Origin: Gordonia liuliyuniae
GTDB lineage: Bacteria; Actinomycetota; Actinomycetes; Mycobacteriales; Mycobacteriaceae
Direction: 5' to 3'
Assembly: GCF_021739025.1 (NCBI RefSeq)
Contig: NZ_JAKKOT010000002.1
Coordinates: 124,001-188,000, forward strand
DNA length: 64,000 bases
Below, in pieces: positions 21,033 through 32,600 of the stretch. Under the pieces are notes generated by a model. That model saw nothing but the letters and a program-made list of their open reading frames with translations, made no database searches and had not been told where the DNA came from. Each line of letters begins with the position of its first letter. Within the stretch, counting starts at the first letter, position 1. Both the position numbers and the translations under genes were made by a program.

Positions 21033-21060
21033 AGCTTGCATGCAAGCTTGCATGCAAGCT
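21033..21060. promoter_or_regulatory. Double palindromic operator for the GntR-MFS operon
   Basis: A perfect 28-bp palindrome contains two copies of TTGCATGCAA (21036-21045 and 21048-21057), with centres 12 bp apart, about one helical turn. It lies 13 bases upstream of the chosen GntR start and in the divergent gap facing the YccF gene. Paired 10-bp palindromes close to a GntR gene are usual for autoregulation. Confidence 0.75.
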
Positions 21061-21126
21061 ATGGCTTCGGGGTCTGCGACCCGTCTTTCGCCGCCCATAC
21101 AGCCCGCGATGGTGGATGATTACCGT

Positions 21127-21519
21127 ATGCGAACGCTGCTGAACGTGATCTGGCTCCTCCTCTGCGGACTATGGATGGCCATTGGCTACCTCGTCGCAGG
21201 CGTCATCTGCTGCATCCTGATCATCACCATCCCGTTCGGGATCGCGTCGTTCCGCATCGCCGCCTACGCACTGTGGCCGTTCGGGCGGACCACGGTCCCC
21301 AGACGTGATGCGGGCGCCGGATCACTCATCGGCAACATCATCTGGATCATCTTCGCCGGCCTCTGGCTCGCGATAGGACACATCACCACCGGCATCGCCA
21401 TGTGCATCACGATCATCGGCATCCCGCTCGGCATCGCGAGCTTCAAGATGGTGCCGATCTCGCTGATGCCGCTCGGCGTCGACATCGTGCCCGTCGACGC
21501 CGTGCGGCAAGCGTACTGA
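21127..21519 (+). CDS. YccF domain-containing membrane protein
   Basis: The 130-residue product contains two tandem copies of the YccF unit: NVIWLLLCGLWMAIGYL with IPFGIASFRIAAYALWPFG, then NIIWIIFAGLWLAIGHI with IPLGIASFKMVPISLMPLG. Each unit has two membrane helices. The length is normal for the family, whose function is unknown. I chose ATG 21127; ATG 21109 in the same frame would add six residues. It is divergent from the GntR gene. Confidence 0.85.
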   Translation: MRTLLNVIWLLLCGLWMAIGYLVAGVICCILIITIPFGIASFRIAAYALWPFGRTTVPRRDAGAGSLIGNIIWIIFAGLWLAIGHITTGIAMCITIIGIPLGIASFKMVPISLMPLGVDIVPVDAVRQAY

Positions 21520-21520
21520 G

Positions 21521-21549
21521 CGGCCGATGCTCGGCTCCCCTTTCGGCCG
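21521..21549 (+). terminator. Possible hairpin after the YccF gene
   Basis: Seven-base arms (21521-21527 and 21543-21549) flank a 15-base loop immediately after the YccF stop, with a short T-run just before the right arm. It could terminate YccF transcription ahead of the defence island. The large loop makes this weak. Confidence 0.35.
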
Positions 21550-21686
21550 CGCCCATTGCGCTCATATTCGCCCGAACGATCGCCATCTGACCAATGCGGA
21601 CACGGATTGTCGGTGACGACCGATAATGTCGACTAGACAAGCCTCAGAACGACTTTGGGATCTCACACTGCCCAATGAGAGGGAGC

Positions 21687-24600
21687 ATGGACGTCTTCAG
21701 CGTTCACCAGCGCATGGTTGACGATTACACATCGTTCACCACATCATCTGTCGACGTTCGGGAAGCCCGACTCGCGCAACACGTCGACGAACTGATCGCG
21801 CGCGGTGACCAGACGCCCGAACCTTGGCTGTCGCTCAATCCGCTATTCGCGACTGGCGGCTCGATCACTGAGCTTGCGCGCGACGGCCTTCTCCATGAGG
21901 AGTGCGATCGAATCTTCCGCCCCAAGGCCGCGGTCGACGACCCCGGTGATCGCACGATCACACTTCACCAGCATCAACGTGAAGCCGTCGAGATCGCACA
22001 ATCCGGCCAATCGTACGTCCTGACAACCGGCACGGGGTCGGGAAAGTCCCTCGCGTACATCATCCCGATCGTCGATCGGGTTCTGAGAATGAAACCCAAG
22101 CGCTCCGGCGTCAAAGCGATCATCGTGTACCCGATGAACGCCCTGGCGAACAGTCAACTGGGCGAGCTGGAGAAGTTCCTGGAATACGGGTACGGCAAAG
22201 GGTCCGAACCGGTGACGTTCGCTCGCTACACCGGCCAGGAGAACAACGCCGAGCGCGAAGAGATCTTGCGCAATCCTCCGGACATTCTGCTCACAAATTA
22301 CGTCATGCTCGAACTGGTCCTCACGCGTCCCGAGGAGCGACGCCGCCTCGTCCAAGCAGCACAAGGGCTTGCGTTCCTCGTACTTGACGAGCTCCATACT
22401 TATCGGGGTCGCCAGGGCGCCGATGTCTCCATGCTCGTGCGCCGGGTCCGCGATGCGTGCCAGTCGCCCGATCTGCAGTGCATCGGCACATCAGCGACCA
22501 TGGCGACTGGTGGAACGGTCGAGAACCAACGCGCCGTGGTCGCTGAAGTCGCCAGTCGGATCTTCGGCACCGAGGTGACCCCGGAGCGAGTGATCGGTGA
22601 GACGCTATCTCGGGCGACAAGCGGCGCGGAGACCGACTGCGCTGCGCTCACTGCCGAAGTCCGTGTAGGTGGAGCACACGGCGACTACACCCAACTCACG
22701 ACCTCGCCGCTCGCTACCTGGATCGAGTCGGCCTTCGGCCTGGACACCGAAGAGACGACCGGTACGGTCGTCCGTCAACGTCCCGAGCAGGTCCGCGAAG
22801 CGTCGGCACGGCTGTCGGAGATGACCGGTTGCTCACCTGACGAGTGTGCCACCGCGATCCGCACGACGCTCCTCGCAGGTTCAGCGAGTAGACACCCTGC
22901 TACCGATCGGCCCCTCTTCGCATTCCGCCTTCACCAGTTTTTGGCCAAGGGCGACACCGTGTACGTCTCGATCGAACCCGAGGGTTCCAGACACGTCACC
23001 TCGACCTACCAGGTCGCGGTCCCGGGACATCCCGAGAAGGTGTTGCTGCCGCTCGCCTTCTGTCGCGAGTGCGGGCAGGAGTACCTGGTCGTCGCGCGCA
23101 CCGACGACCAGGGCATCGTTCGATACGTCGCCCGGCGCGACCGCGACGCCAGCGGCGGGGACGACGCCAACGGATACCTGTACATCTCGACGGACCAGCC
23201 GTGGCCGGCCGATCCGCTCACCGACGGGCGTTTCCCGGACTCCTGGGTCGTAGACGGAAGCGTCGTCGAGCGGCTCCGCAGGCACCAGCCGCGCAATATT
23301 CGAATCGACACCGACGGCTCCGAGACTTCGGACGGACTGCACGCCACTTACGTTCCGTCCCCGTTCCGGTTCTGCCTCCGCTGCAAGGTGTCGTACGAGC
23401 AGGCCCGCGGCAGCGACTTCGCCAAACTCGCAACCCTCGACGCAGAAGGTCGTAGCTCGGCCGTCTCGGTGATCAGCTCGTCAATTGTGCGTTCACTGCG
23501 GCAGCTTCCACCCGCCGAACTCGCCATGGATGCGCGCAAGCTCCTGACCTTCGTCGACAACCGTCAAGATGCAAGCCTTCAGGCCGGACACTTCAACGAC
23601 TTCGCCCAAGTCACCCAGCTTCGAGGCGCCCTTCATCGGGCATTAGAGACGGAGGACCTGCGGCACGACGACGTCGCCCAGAAGGTAGTCGCTGCGCTTG
23701 CACTGCCGTTCGAGGCCTACGCCTCGAATCCAGACGCCAAATACGGGATGCGCACCGCCGCACAGAGGGCCTTCGCAGCGTTCATCGAGTTCCGCCTGTA
23801 CGCGGATCTCCAGCGAGGTTGGCGCGTCACCATGCCGAATCTCGAGCAGACCGGACTCCTCCGAATCGATTACGACTCACTGCCAGATATCTCTGCCGAT
23901 TCCGACCTTTGGGCGTCGTCTCACATCGCCCTTCGGGACACCGCCCCAGGCGAACGGGAAGACCTGTGCCGCATCGTCCTCGATGAGTTCCGCCGCGATC
24001 TGGCCGTCGACGTCGAGTGCTTGTCGGAGGAAGGGTACGAACGCATTCGCCACCAGTCCGAGCAGCATCTGACTGGCCTGTGGTCTGTCTCGCGCCGAGA
24101 CGCCCCGCCGATACCTGCGACAGTATCGACTCGGCCCGGGTCGCCAGGACGACCTCGTGCCGAGGCTCGAATGACCGGGCGCTCGGCGCTGGGACGCTAC
24201 ATCAAAGACCGCACCAGCCTCCGCAACAGCAATGGACAGCCTCTAGACACCGGGGACGCACAGCAGATCATCGAGAACACTCTCCGAGTTCTCGAACGAG
24301 TCGGCCTCCTGACCACAGTGGATCTTCCCAAGGACCCCGGACCCAACTACCGGTTGAAAGCTTCCGCCGTGGTCTGGCGTCTCGGTAACGCGAAGACTGG
24401 AGCACCGGATCCGCTCCGACGCACGGCGAGCGCTGATCAGGGACTCCGTATCAATCCGTTCTTCCGCGACCTCTACCGTGAAACCGCGCGGTCGTTGTCC
24501 GGTCAGTTCGCGCGCGAACACACCGCCCAGGTCCCCAGTGACATCCGACGAGAACGCGAGGAAGACTTTCGGGAAGGAATCCTCCCGCTTCTGTTCTGTT

Positions 24601-26834
24601 CGCCCACCATGGAACTCGGAGTCGACATCGCGAGCTTGAACGCAGTGGGGCTACGCAATGTCCCGCCGACTCCCGCGAACTACGCTCAGCGTTCGGGTCG
24701 TGCTGGCCGGTCAGGCCAGCCAGCTCTGGTCGTCACCTATTGCGCGACCGGCAACGCACACGATCAGTACTATTTCCGGCGTTCACGCGACATGGTCGCC
24801 GGATCCGTCGCCGCGCCTCGCCTCGATTTGACGAACGAATCCCTTCTCGCATCACACTTACGAGCGCTGTGGTTGTCAGAGACGGGTGCCGCCCTCCGGT
24901 CGCGGCTCCCCCAGCTACTCGACTCTGAAGCAGACGGTATGCCGTTGATCGGCGAACTCGTGCAACAGATCTCAGATCCAGACGCGATCTCCCGGGCAAT
25001 CGCCCGCGCCGAGGGGATCATCATGCCCCTCCGCTCCGAGTTGGAGAAGACCGCGTGGTGGAACGACGAATGGGCAGCGTCGATCATCCGCTCCGCTCCG
25101 AGTGACTTCGATTCGGCATGCAACCGATGGCGCGAACTGTACCGAGCGGCAAGCGCCGACCAAAAGGAACAGAACCGAATTGTGCTCGACGCATCGGCGA
25201 CGCCGGGCGCCCGTCGTGCCGCCGATTCACGTCGCCGTGAAGCCGAGAACCAATTGCGTCTGCTGCGCAATGAGGACTCAGATCGAGGACACTCGGACTT
25301 TTACAGCTACCGCTACTTCGCCTCCGAGGGATTCCTGCCCGGATACAGCTTCCCACGCCTGCCTCTGGCCGCCTACATCCCCGGCGTACGCGGATCGTCC
25401 GCAGATAATGGCGACTACCTGCAACGACCCCGCTTTCTCGCCATCTCAGAATTCGGACCAGGTGCTCTGATCTACCACGAGGGTGCCCGCTACGAAGTAC
25501 GCCGAATCCAAGTTCCGATGGCCTCAGGCGGAGTCGGTACCGTCGATTTGGAGGACGCGCGGCGCTGTACGGAATGCGGGTACCACCATGTTAGGCAGGC
25601 CGGCCTTGATGTCTGCGAGAACTGCGGCGCGACACTCGCAGATCCGCGGCACAACCTGATGCGCATGCAGACCGTGTTCACTCGTAGGCGCGAGCGCATC
25701 TCGTCGGACGAGGAAGAGCGCCGCCGCGCTGGATTCGAGCTCGAGACGTCGTACCGGTTCAGTCAGCACGGCCCCAGGTCGGGCAGGATCGATGCCAATG
25801 TCGCCTGCGGCGATCGCCCCGTTGCCGACATGACCTACGGCGATACTGCCGTCGTCCGGGTGACCAACCTCGGTCGTCGCCGACGAAAGAACCCCAACGA
25901 TCTCGGCTACTGGCTAGACACGGTTAAGGGCAACTGGCTCAGCGAGAAAGCTGCGACGGACACCACCCCGGACGAGGGCGGTCTCGGTGATGCGGCCGAC
26001 GTCAAGACGAAGCAGAAGGTGATCCCGTACGTCGAGGACACCCGGAACATCTCGGTTGTGCGGCTCCACGAGAGCGTCGACGAGGTCGTCTCGACGACCT
26101 TGCGATACGCGCTGGAGCGCGGGATCGAAGCAGAGTTCCAGCTCGAGGACTCCGAACTGTCGAGCGAAGCGCTCCCCGACAGCTTCGAGCGCGCGCGGAT
26201 GTTGTTCACCGAATCCGCCGAGGGCGGTGCGGGCGTCCTGCGACGGCTACATGGTGAGCCTGACGCTCTCGCCCGCGTGGCGCGCCGTGCGCTCGAGATC
26301 GCCCACTTCGCACCCGACGGTACTGACACGGCCGGGAGTAACGCCGGACCCGACGAAGACCATTGCGCGAAGGCTTGTTACGACTGCCTGCTCGCTTACG
26401 GAAACCAGTCCGATCACCAGCGCATCGACCGGCATGCGGTCAAGGGGTTGCTCCTCGACCTGGCGAGCGCGCGCACTGACCCGGTGGCCGACAGTTCGGA
26501 TTCAGCCGGTGACGTCGACGAGTTGCGCGCGCAGTGCCGAACGGACCTCGAGCGGTCTCTCATCGATCTGATGGCGCTGCACTCGTTCACGCTGCCGACT
26601 GGAATCCACCTGTCGATCGGAACAGTATCCGCAGACTTCGTCTTCCGCGGTGACTCCGGTACCACCGCGGTGTTTCTCGACGCGACGGATCAACCGCCAG
26701 GCCCGGGCCGCGACGAAGACTCCGAAGACGAGTTGATGAATCGCGGATGGATGACACTCCGCATCCGCGGAGACGATGACTGGCTCGCAGTGCTGCGGGC
26801 GAACCCCTACGTGTTCGGCACGGGAAAGAAGTAG
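21687..26834 (+). CDS. Giant DEAD/DEAH helicase with DUF1998 zinc module and nuclease-like tail (DrmA-DrmB/DruE-like)
   Basis: The product is 1715 residues. A DEAD/DEAH helicase lobe begins at about residue 113 ([16 protein letters not shown], then [16 protein letters not shown] near 232). Motif VI is near residue 998 ([14 protein letters not shown]). A long insert of about 650 residues between them holds two Cys pairs ([18 protein letters not shown]). A four-Cys zinc site lies near 1291 (CTECGYHH...CENCG), the DUF1998 signature near 1560 ([15 protein letters not shown]), and a C-terminal part from about 1595 looks like the Vsr/DUF559 restriction-enzyme fold. It resembles DISARM DrmA and DrmB fused, or Druantia DruE. 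AGAGG precedes ATG 21687; ATG 21675 is an alternative start. First gene of the defence operon. Confidence 0.88.
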   Translation: MDVFSVHQRMVDDYTSFTTSSVDVREARLAQHVDELIARGDQTPEPWLSLNPLFATGGSITELARDGLLHEECDRIFRPKAAVDDPGDRTITLHQHQREAVEIAQSGQSYVLTTGTGSGKSLAYIIPIVDRVLRMKPKRSGVKAIIVYPMNALANSQLGELEKFLEYGYGKGSEPVTFARYTGQENNAEREEILRNPPDILLTNYVMLELVLTRPEERRRLVQAAQGLAFLVLDELHTYRGRQGADVSMLVRRVRDACQSPDLQCIGTSATMATGGTVENQRAVVAEVASRIFGTEVTPERVIGETLSRATSGAETDCAALTAEVRVGGAHGDYTQLTTSPLATWIESAFGLDTEETTGTVVRQRPEQVREASARLSEMTGCSPDECATAIRTTLLAGSASRHPATDRPLFAFRLHQFLAKGDTVYVSIEPEGSRHVTSTYQVAVPGHPEKVLLPLAFCRECGQEYLVVARTDDQGIVRYVARRDRDASGGDDANGYLYISTDQPWPADPLTDGRFPDSWVVDGSVVERLRRHQPRNIRIDTDGSETSDGLHATYVPSPFRFCLRCKVSYEQARGSDFAKLATLDAEGRSSAVSVISSSIVRSLRQLPPAELAMDARKLLTFVDNRQDASLQAGHFNDFAQVTQLRGALHRALETEDLRHDDVAQKVVAALALPFEAYASNPDAKYGMRTAAQRAFAAFIEFRLYADLQRGWRVTMPNLEQTGLLRIDYDSLPDISADSDLWASSHIALRDTAPGEREDLCRIVLDEFRRDLAVDVECLSEEGYERIRHQSEQHLTGLWSVSRRDAPPIPATVSTRPGSPGRPRAEARMTGRSALGRYIKDRTSLRNSNGQPLDTGDAQQIIENTLRVLERVGLLTTVDLPKDPGPNYRLKASAVVWRLGNAKTGAPDPLRRTASADQGLRINPFFRDLYRETARSLSGQFAREHTAQVPSDIRREREEDFREGILPLLFCSPTMELGVDIASLNAVGLRNVPPTPANYAQRSGRAGRSGQPALVVTYCATGNAHDQYYFRRSRDMVAGSVAAPRLDLTNESLLASHLRALWLSETGAALRSRLPQLLDSEADGMPLIGELVQQISDPDAISRAIARAEGIIMPLRSELEKTAWWNDEWAASIIRSAPSDFDSACNRWRELYRAASADQKEQNRIVLDASATPGARRAADSRRREAENQLRLLRNEDSDRGHSDFYSYRYFASEGFLPGYSFPRLPLAAYIPGVRGSSADNGDYLQRPRFLAISEFGPGALIYHEGARYEVRRIQVPMASGGVGTVDLEDARRCTECGYHHVRQAGLDVCENCGATLADPRHNLMRMQTVFTRRRERISSDEEERRRAGFELETSYRFSQHGPRSGRIDANVACGDRPVADMTYGDTAVVRVTNLGRRRRKNPNDLGYWLDTVKGNWLSEKAATDTTPDEGGLGDAADVKTKQKVIPYVEDTRNISVVRLHESVDEVVSTTLRYALERGIEAEFQLEDSELSSEALPDSFERARMLFTESAEGGAGVLRRLHGEPDALARVARRALEIAHFAPDGTDTAGSNAGPDEDHCAKACYDCLLAYGNQSDHQRIDRHAVKGLLLDLASARTDPVADSSDSAGDVDELRAQCRTDLERSLIDLMALHSFTLPTGIHLSIGTVSADFVFRGDSGTTAVFLDATDQPPGPGRDEDSEDELMNRGWMTLRIRGDDDWLAVLRANPYVFGTGKK

Positions 26835-26839
26835 ACGGA

Positions 26840-29659
26840 ATGGGTTTCGCCCCAGGCAACTTGGTGACCGCACGCGGACGCGAATGGGTGGTGCTGCCCG
26901 ACAGCACTGACGATTTCCTCGTTCTACGCCCTCTCGGCGGACTCGATGATGACATCGCAGGCGTCCTCGTCAGCGAAGGTGTGGAGCCGGCCACCTTCCC
27001 ACCGCCACAGGCCGAGGATCTCGGTGACCACTACAGCGCACGAATGCTTACCGACGCGCTCCGAATCGGGTTCCGATCGACCGCCGGCCCATTCCGGTGT
27101 TTGGCGTCGATCTCCGTACAACCCCGTGCATACCAGCTCGTTCCACTGATGATGGCGCTCCGCCAAGACGTCGTGCGTCTCCTGATCGCCGATGACGTCG
27201 GTATCGGGAAGACCATCGAAGCCGGCCTCGTCGCCGCGGAACTCCTCGCTGTCGGGGAGGCTCGCGGCCTCGCGGTGTTGTGCAGTCCGGCGCTCGCTGA
27301 ACAGTGGCAGACCGAGCTTCACGACAAGTTCGGTATGGAGGCAGAACTGGTTCTTCCCTCCACCGTAAGACGGTTGGAGCGCGGGTTAGTCGGCACCGAG
27401 TCGATCTTCGACCGCTACCCGATCACGGTCGTATCCACGGACTTCATCAAGAACTCGCGTCGGCGGCACGAGTTCCTCCGGACCTGTCCGGACTTGGTGA
27501 TCGTGGACGAGGTCCACACCTGCGTAGCCGCAGCGGGGCAAGCAGGTTCAGGTCGGACTCAGAGATACGAACTGATCCACGAGTTGTCTTCGGATCCGTC
27601 ACGGCACATGGTCCTGGCCAGCGCCACGCCCCACTCCGGCAAAGAGGAGGCGTTCCGGAACCTATTAGGTCTCCTCGATCCCGCGTTGGAGACCGTGAAC
27701 TTAGAGACGGTCAAGGGCCGCGAGCTTCTCGCGAAACACTTCGTGCAACGGCGCCGCGGCGATATCCGGCGCTACCTCGACGAGGACACTCCGTTCCCTA
27801 CAGACCGTCTGACCAGAGAAGCGCCGTACAACCTCTCGCCGGAATACCACGCACTGTTCACCAAAGTGCTCGACTACGCGCGTGAAACTGTACTCACTGC
27901 GGAGGGCAACCTGGCCAAACGCGTGAACTGGTGGTCGGCCCTCGCGTTGCTGCGCGCGCTGGCCTCGTCGCCGCGCGCGGCTGCCCAGACCCTGCGCACT
28001 CGGGCAGCATCCGTAGCAGCCATCTCACCGGCTGAAGCTGATGCGATCGGTCGGTCCGTAGTTCTGGACCAGGCCGACGACGAGTCGATCGAAGCGGCAG
28101 ACGCCACTCCCGGCGCGGACATCGGCGATACGGCTACCGATGCGACCGCCCGGCGGTTGCGCGGGTTCCTCGCCGACGCCCGCGAACTCGAGGGCAAGGC
28201 CGACAAGAAGATCGCCGCCCTCGTGAAGGAGGTCAAAGCACTCCTAGCCGAAGGCTGCGACCCGATCGTCTTCTGTCGGTTCATCGACACGGCCGACTAC
28301 GTCGCCGAACAGCTGGGTAAGGCACTCGGCAAAGGCGCCACCGTCCGATCTGTGACCGGCGCGTTGCCGCCGACCGAGCGCGTCGCGCGCATTGAGGAGT
28401 TGACGGCTGTCGAAGGCCGTCATGTGCTGGTCGCGACGGACTGTCTGTCCGAAGGCGTGAACCTCCAGGAGAGCTTCCAGGCGGTGGTCCATTACGACCT
28501 GGCGTGGAACCCCACCCGCCATGAACAGCGCGAAGGCCGTGTGGACCGTTTCGGTCAGCGTGCCGATCAAGTCCGCGCTGTGACCCTCTACGGCCGAGAC
28601 AACCAGATCGACGGCATCGTCCTCGAAGTGCTACTTCGCAAGCATGAGGCGATCCGGAAGGCGACCGGCGTATCGGTTCCTGTACCGGACAACAATTCCG
28701 CGGTGGTGGAGGCACTGATGGAAGGGCTGCTCCTACGTGGAGGCGACGCGGAGCAGTTGACCTTGGATCTAGGTGTGCGGGAAAAGCAAGAGAACTTGTA
28801 TCGCGAGTGGGAATCGACCGCAGACCGCGAGCGTCTCGCGCAGACCAAGTACGCGCAGCACGCGATCAAACCTGAGGAAGTGTCCGAGGAGGTAGCTGCG
28901 GCCCGCGCGGCGCTGGGCACAGCCGAACAGGTGCGCGACTGCGTCGACCACACGCTGCGAGCTCTGGGTTCGACGATCACACCGACCGCCAGAGGCTTCA
29001 CCGCCTCACTCTTCCCACTTCCCCTCGAACTCATGGACGCACTCCCCATCGGCCGCCGTGATCCGCTGTTGTTCGCCGACGACCTGCCCGTCGGGCGCGG
29101 AGAATCCGTCTTGAATCGCACCGATGCGGCCGTCGAGTCGATCGCGTCATACGTGCTCGAATCCGCATTAGACGCGGAGATCGATCCGTCGAGGCGGCCT
29201 GCGCGGCGGTGCGCAGTGATCCGGACCGGCGCAGTGTCTACGAGGACGACGCTGTTGGTTGTGCGTTACCGTTTCCATCTGCAATTGCCGTCACGTAGCG
29301 GTGAACGCGAGTTGATCGCCGAGGACGTCGCGACGATCGCGTTCGAGGGTGCTCCCGCACACGCGGTGTGGCTGGACGATGAGCGTGCAGCCGATCTTTT
29401 GTCAGCCACACCGAGTGGGAATATTCCGGCGCTGCAGGCGACGAGATTCATCGGTCGTGCGCTTGACGGCGTCGATGCCCTCCGCCCGTATTTGAACGAG
29501 CGCGGAGTCGCTATGGCCCACGATCTCCTCGCCTCGCACCGTCGGGTGCGCCAGGCGTCCTCCGAGATCGTCCGCGGTCTGAAAGTCACCCCGGAAGAGG
29601 CCGCCGACATCCTCGGAGTGTTCGTTTTCGTCCCGGCAGTCGAGGAAGGTGCCCTGTGA
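26840..29659 (+). CDS. SNF2-type helicase (DrmD-like)
   Basis: The 939-residue protein has an SNF2/RapA-type ATPase core: IADDVGIGKTIEAGLVAAEL (motif I, about residue 113), LVIVDEVHTC (motif II, about 219), LASATPH (motif III) and, in the second lobe, HEQREGRVDRFGQ (motif VI, about 563). The long C-terminal part (about 620-939) has no fold I recognise. It starts 5 bases after the giant helicase and overlaps the methylase by 4 bases. Standalone SNF2 helicases of this size with an Eco57I-type methylase are a DISARM class 1 feature (DrmD), but membership is an inference. Confidence 0.88.
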   Translation: MGFAPGNLVTARGREWVVLPDSTDDFLVLRPLGGLDDDIAGVLVSEGVEPATFPPPQAEDLGDHYSARMLTDALRIGFRSTAGPFRCLASISVQPRAYQLVPLMMALRQDVVRLLIADDVGIGKTIEAGLVAAELLAVGEARGLAVLCSPALAEQWQTELHDKFGMEAELVLPSTVRRLERGLVGTESIFDRYPITVVSTDFIKNSRRRHEFLRTCPDLVIVDEVHTCVAAAGQAGSGRTQRYELIHELSSDPSRHMVLASATPHSGKEEAFRNLLGLLDPALETVNLETVKGRELLAKHFVQRRRGDIRRYLDEDTPFPTDRLTREAPYNLSPEYHALFTKVLDYARETVLTAEGNLAKRVNWWSALALLRALASSPRAAAQTLRTRAASVAAISPAEADAIGRSVVLDQADDESIEAADATPGADIGDTATDATARRLRGFLADARELEGKADKKIAALVKEVKALLAEGCDPIVFCRFIDTADYVAEQLGKALGKGATVRSVTGALPPTERVARIEELTAVEGRHVLVATDCLSEGVNLQESFQAVVHYDLAWNPTRHEQREGRVDRFGQRADQVRAVTLYGRDNQIDGIVLEVLLRKHEAIRKATGVSVPVPDNNSAVVEALMEGLLLRGGDAEQLTLDLGVREKQENLYREWESTADRERLAQTKYAQHAIKPEEVSEEVAAARAALGTAEQVRDCVDHTLRALGSTITPTARGFTASLFPLPLELMDALPIGRRDPLLFADDLPVGRGESVLNRTDAAVESIASYVLESALDAEIDPSRRPARRCAVIRTGAVSTRTTLLVVRYRFHLQLPSRSGERELIAEDVATIAFEGAPAHAVWLDDERAADLLSATPSGNIPALQATRFIGRALDGVDALRPYLNERGVAMAHDLLASHRRVRQASSEIVRGLKVTPEEAADILGVFVFVPAVEEGAL

Positions 29660-32600
29660 GCACACGTCAGATAGCAGGCGAATCGTATGTCGGAGTCCGG
29701 ATCCAGGGCGGGCTACTGCCTGCCGACCTTCCCTCGCAACTAGCCGCAGGGCACGACCCCCTTGGCAAGGCTCTTGAGCCACGGGACTATCACCTCGCCG
29801 CCGGTGAGACAGTTCGTGATGCCGCCAACCGGGCCTGGGCCTACCTTTGCGGCGTGTGGACCGGATACCGCGACGCGCTCTCCCAGTTGCCTGAGGGCGC
29901 TCCGACAACCGGCCTCACGCGTGAACGCTTCCTCTTGATACTTCTCAAACAGCTCGATTTCGGCCAGGTCCCGGCGAGCGGTAAGGGCGGCATCGCAGTC
30001 GACGGCCGCAACTTTCCCGTCTCCCACGAGTGGGGATCCACTCCGATTCATCTTCTGGGGTGGGGGACGGCCTTGGACACGCGGAGCAAGGGTGTCGCAG
30101 GCGCGGCAGGTTCGGCACCCCAGTCGATGGTGCAGGAGCTTCTGAATCACAGCGACGACCATTTGTGGGCGATCCTTTCGAACGGCCAGGTGCTTCGCCT
30201 GCTGCGCGACTCGACTTCATTGGTCGGTTCGGCCTACGTCGAGTTCGATCTGGAAGCGATCTTCGACGGCGAACTGTTCTCCGATTTCCTACTGCTGTAC
30301 ACGCTGTGCCACGTCTCCCGTTTTGAAGTGCGCGACGACTCCGGGCCGGCGTCGTGCCCACTGGAGCAGTGGCGGACCGAGGCTGTCGAGTCAGGATCAC
30401 GCGCGCTGAACCAACTGCGCGACGGCGTCGTCGAAGCGCTGCAGACCTTGGGGATCGGCTTCTTGACTCACCCTCAGAATGCGACGCTCCGTGAGGACCT
30501 CGCGTCCGAGCGCTTGTCGGTGAACGACGTCAACCATGCACTTCTGCGGGTGGTATACCGGCTGCTTTTCACCTTCGTCGCAGAAGACCGCCAAGCGCTC
30601 CTCGATCCGAACGCGAGCGTTGAGGTGCGGCAACGCTACCTCAGCTACTTCTCCACTGCTCGGCTTCGAGCGACCGCTCGTCGTCGACGCGGCGGCCGCT
30701 ACGGCGACCGCTGGGAGGCGTTGACGCTGGTGTGGCGCGGTCTCGGCAGCGAAGAGGGACTTCCCGAGCTCGGACTACCCGGTATTGGCGGGCTGTTCGA
30801 CAACGGCGAACTCGACTTCCTCACCGAGCACGCGCTGTCGAACGACGCGCTGCTCAGCGCAGTCAAGTCGCTGTCATTGGTCCGCGAATCGAAGTCGAGC
30901 GTGTTGCGGGTGGTCGACTACCGGAATCTCGGCGCCGAAGAGCTGGGCAGTATCTACGAAGCGCTGCTCGAGTTCGTGCCGCAGTGGGATCCGGCGAAGA
31001 AGGAGTACTCACTCAACATCGAGTCGGGTAACCAACGTAAAGACACCGGCTCGTACTACACGCCGAGTTCACTGGTCGAGTCGCTCCTCGACACCGCGCT
31101 GGAGCCGGTGCTCGACGACGCGTTCAAGTCCGCCGATACTACCGACGGCCAGATCCAAGCATTGCTGTCGGTGACGGTGTGCGACCCGGCGTGTGGCAGT
31201 GGACATTTCCTGGTCGGTGCCGCACGACGGATCGCGAAACGTGTTGCCGCAGCGCGGACTGGCGATCCCGAGCCGGCTCCCGCTCAGGTGCGCGCGGCGA
31301 TGAGGGAGGTCGTCGCCAAGTGCATCTACGGTGTGGATGTCAACCCGCTCGCTGCGGAGCTCGCGAAAGTGTCGCTCTGGATGGAAGCACTTGAGCCCGG
31401 CAAACCGCTCACGTATCTGGATGCGCAGATCAAGGTGGGCAACACGCTGGTCGGCGCGACACCCAAGCTGCTGGCGGACGGGCTACCCGACGCCGCATTC
31501 AAGCCCATTGAGGGCGACGTGAAGCAGATCGCTACCGCGACGACACGCGCGAACAAGGCCGAGCGCTCGAACCAGGCCAGCATCTACAATCTCGGCGACT
31601 CGATCGCCGCGAACACCGGATTGGCGAAGCGGATCGAAGGCGTCATCGGACGGCAGCCCCTCTCACTGGCCGATGTGCATGCCCAGAGCCAACGCCTGCG
31701 TGCGTTCACCGACTCGCAGGAGTATCTGGACGCGCGTCTGATCGCTGATGCATGGTGTGCGGCGTTCGTATGGCCGTTGCAGCCGGATGCACCGACGCCG
31801 ATCACGCAGGCGACTATCGCTGCGATGCAGGCGGGTGTGGGTGGTTTGACACCGGATCAGACTACGGAAGTGTCGCGCCTGGCTGCGGAGTACGGGTTCT
31901 TCCACTGGCATCTCGAGTTCCCGCATCTGTTCCCCACCATCGCCAGTGAGGGCGACATATCCAATAATGCCACTGGTTGGGACGGAGGGTTCTCTGCAGT
32001 TCTGGGAAATCCGCCGTGGGAGCGGGTCAAACTTCAAAAGCAGGAGTTCTTCGCCGCGCGAGATCCCGAAGTAGCGGCGGCACCAAACGCCTCCGCCCGC
32101 AAGCGTTTGATCACGCAGCTTCCCGAAAGTAACAATGCGCTCTATAACGAATTCCTCGCCGAGAAACGAAGAGCGGAGGGAATGTCTCATATTCTTCGAA
32201 ACTCGGGCCGATACCCCTTGACTGGTCGCGGAGATATCAACACGTACGCAGTATTCGCTGAGGCCAGCCGAAACTTAATGGCAAGCAAAGGCCGATTAGG
32301 AGAGATCCTACCGACCAACATTGCAACTGACGCTACGACTCAGTACTTCTTCAAAGATCTGGTCACCCACGGTGCAATCTCGAGTCTTTACGACTTCGAG
32401 AATAGCAACCTACTATTCGTCTCTGTCCACAGTAGTACCAAGTTCTGCTTGCTAAGCCTGGTCGGCCGCGATGCTCATGAAGCACGCACTGACTTCGCCT
32501 TCTTCGCTCATGACCCGCTTGACCTACAACGCCCTAACACCAGGTTTACCTTGTCTCCCGACGAAATCGCCCTCCTAAATCCGAACACCGGCACATGTCC

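Noticed and set aside
20584..21126. N-terminal extension of the YccF protein to about 311 residues
   Set aside because: It is antisense to the GntR gene and crosses its operator; the 130-residue form matches the family length.
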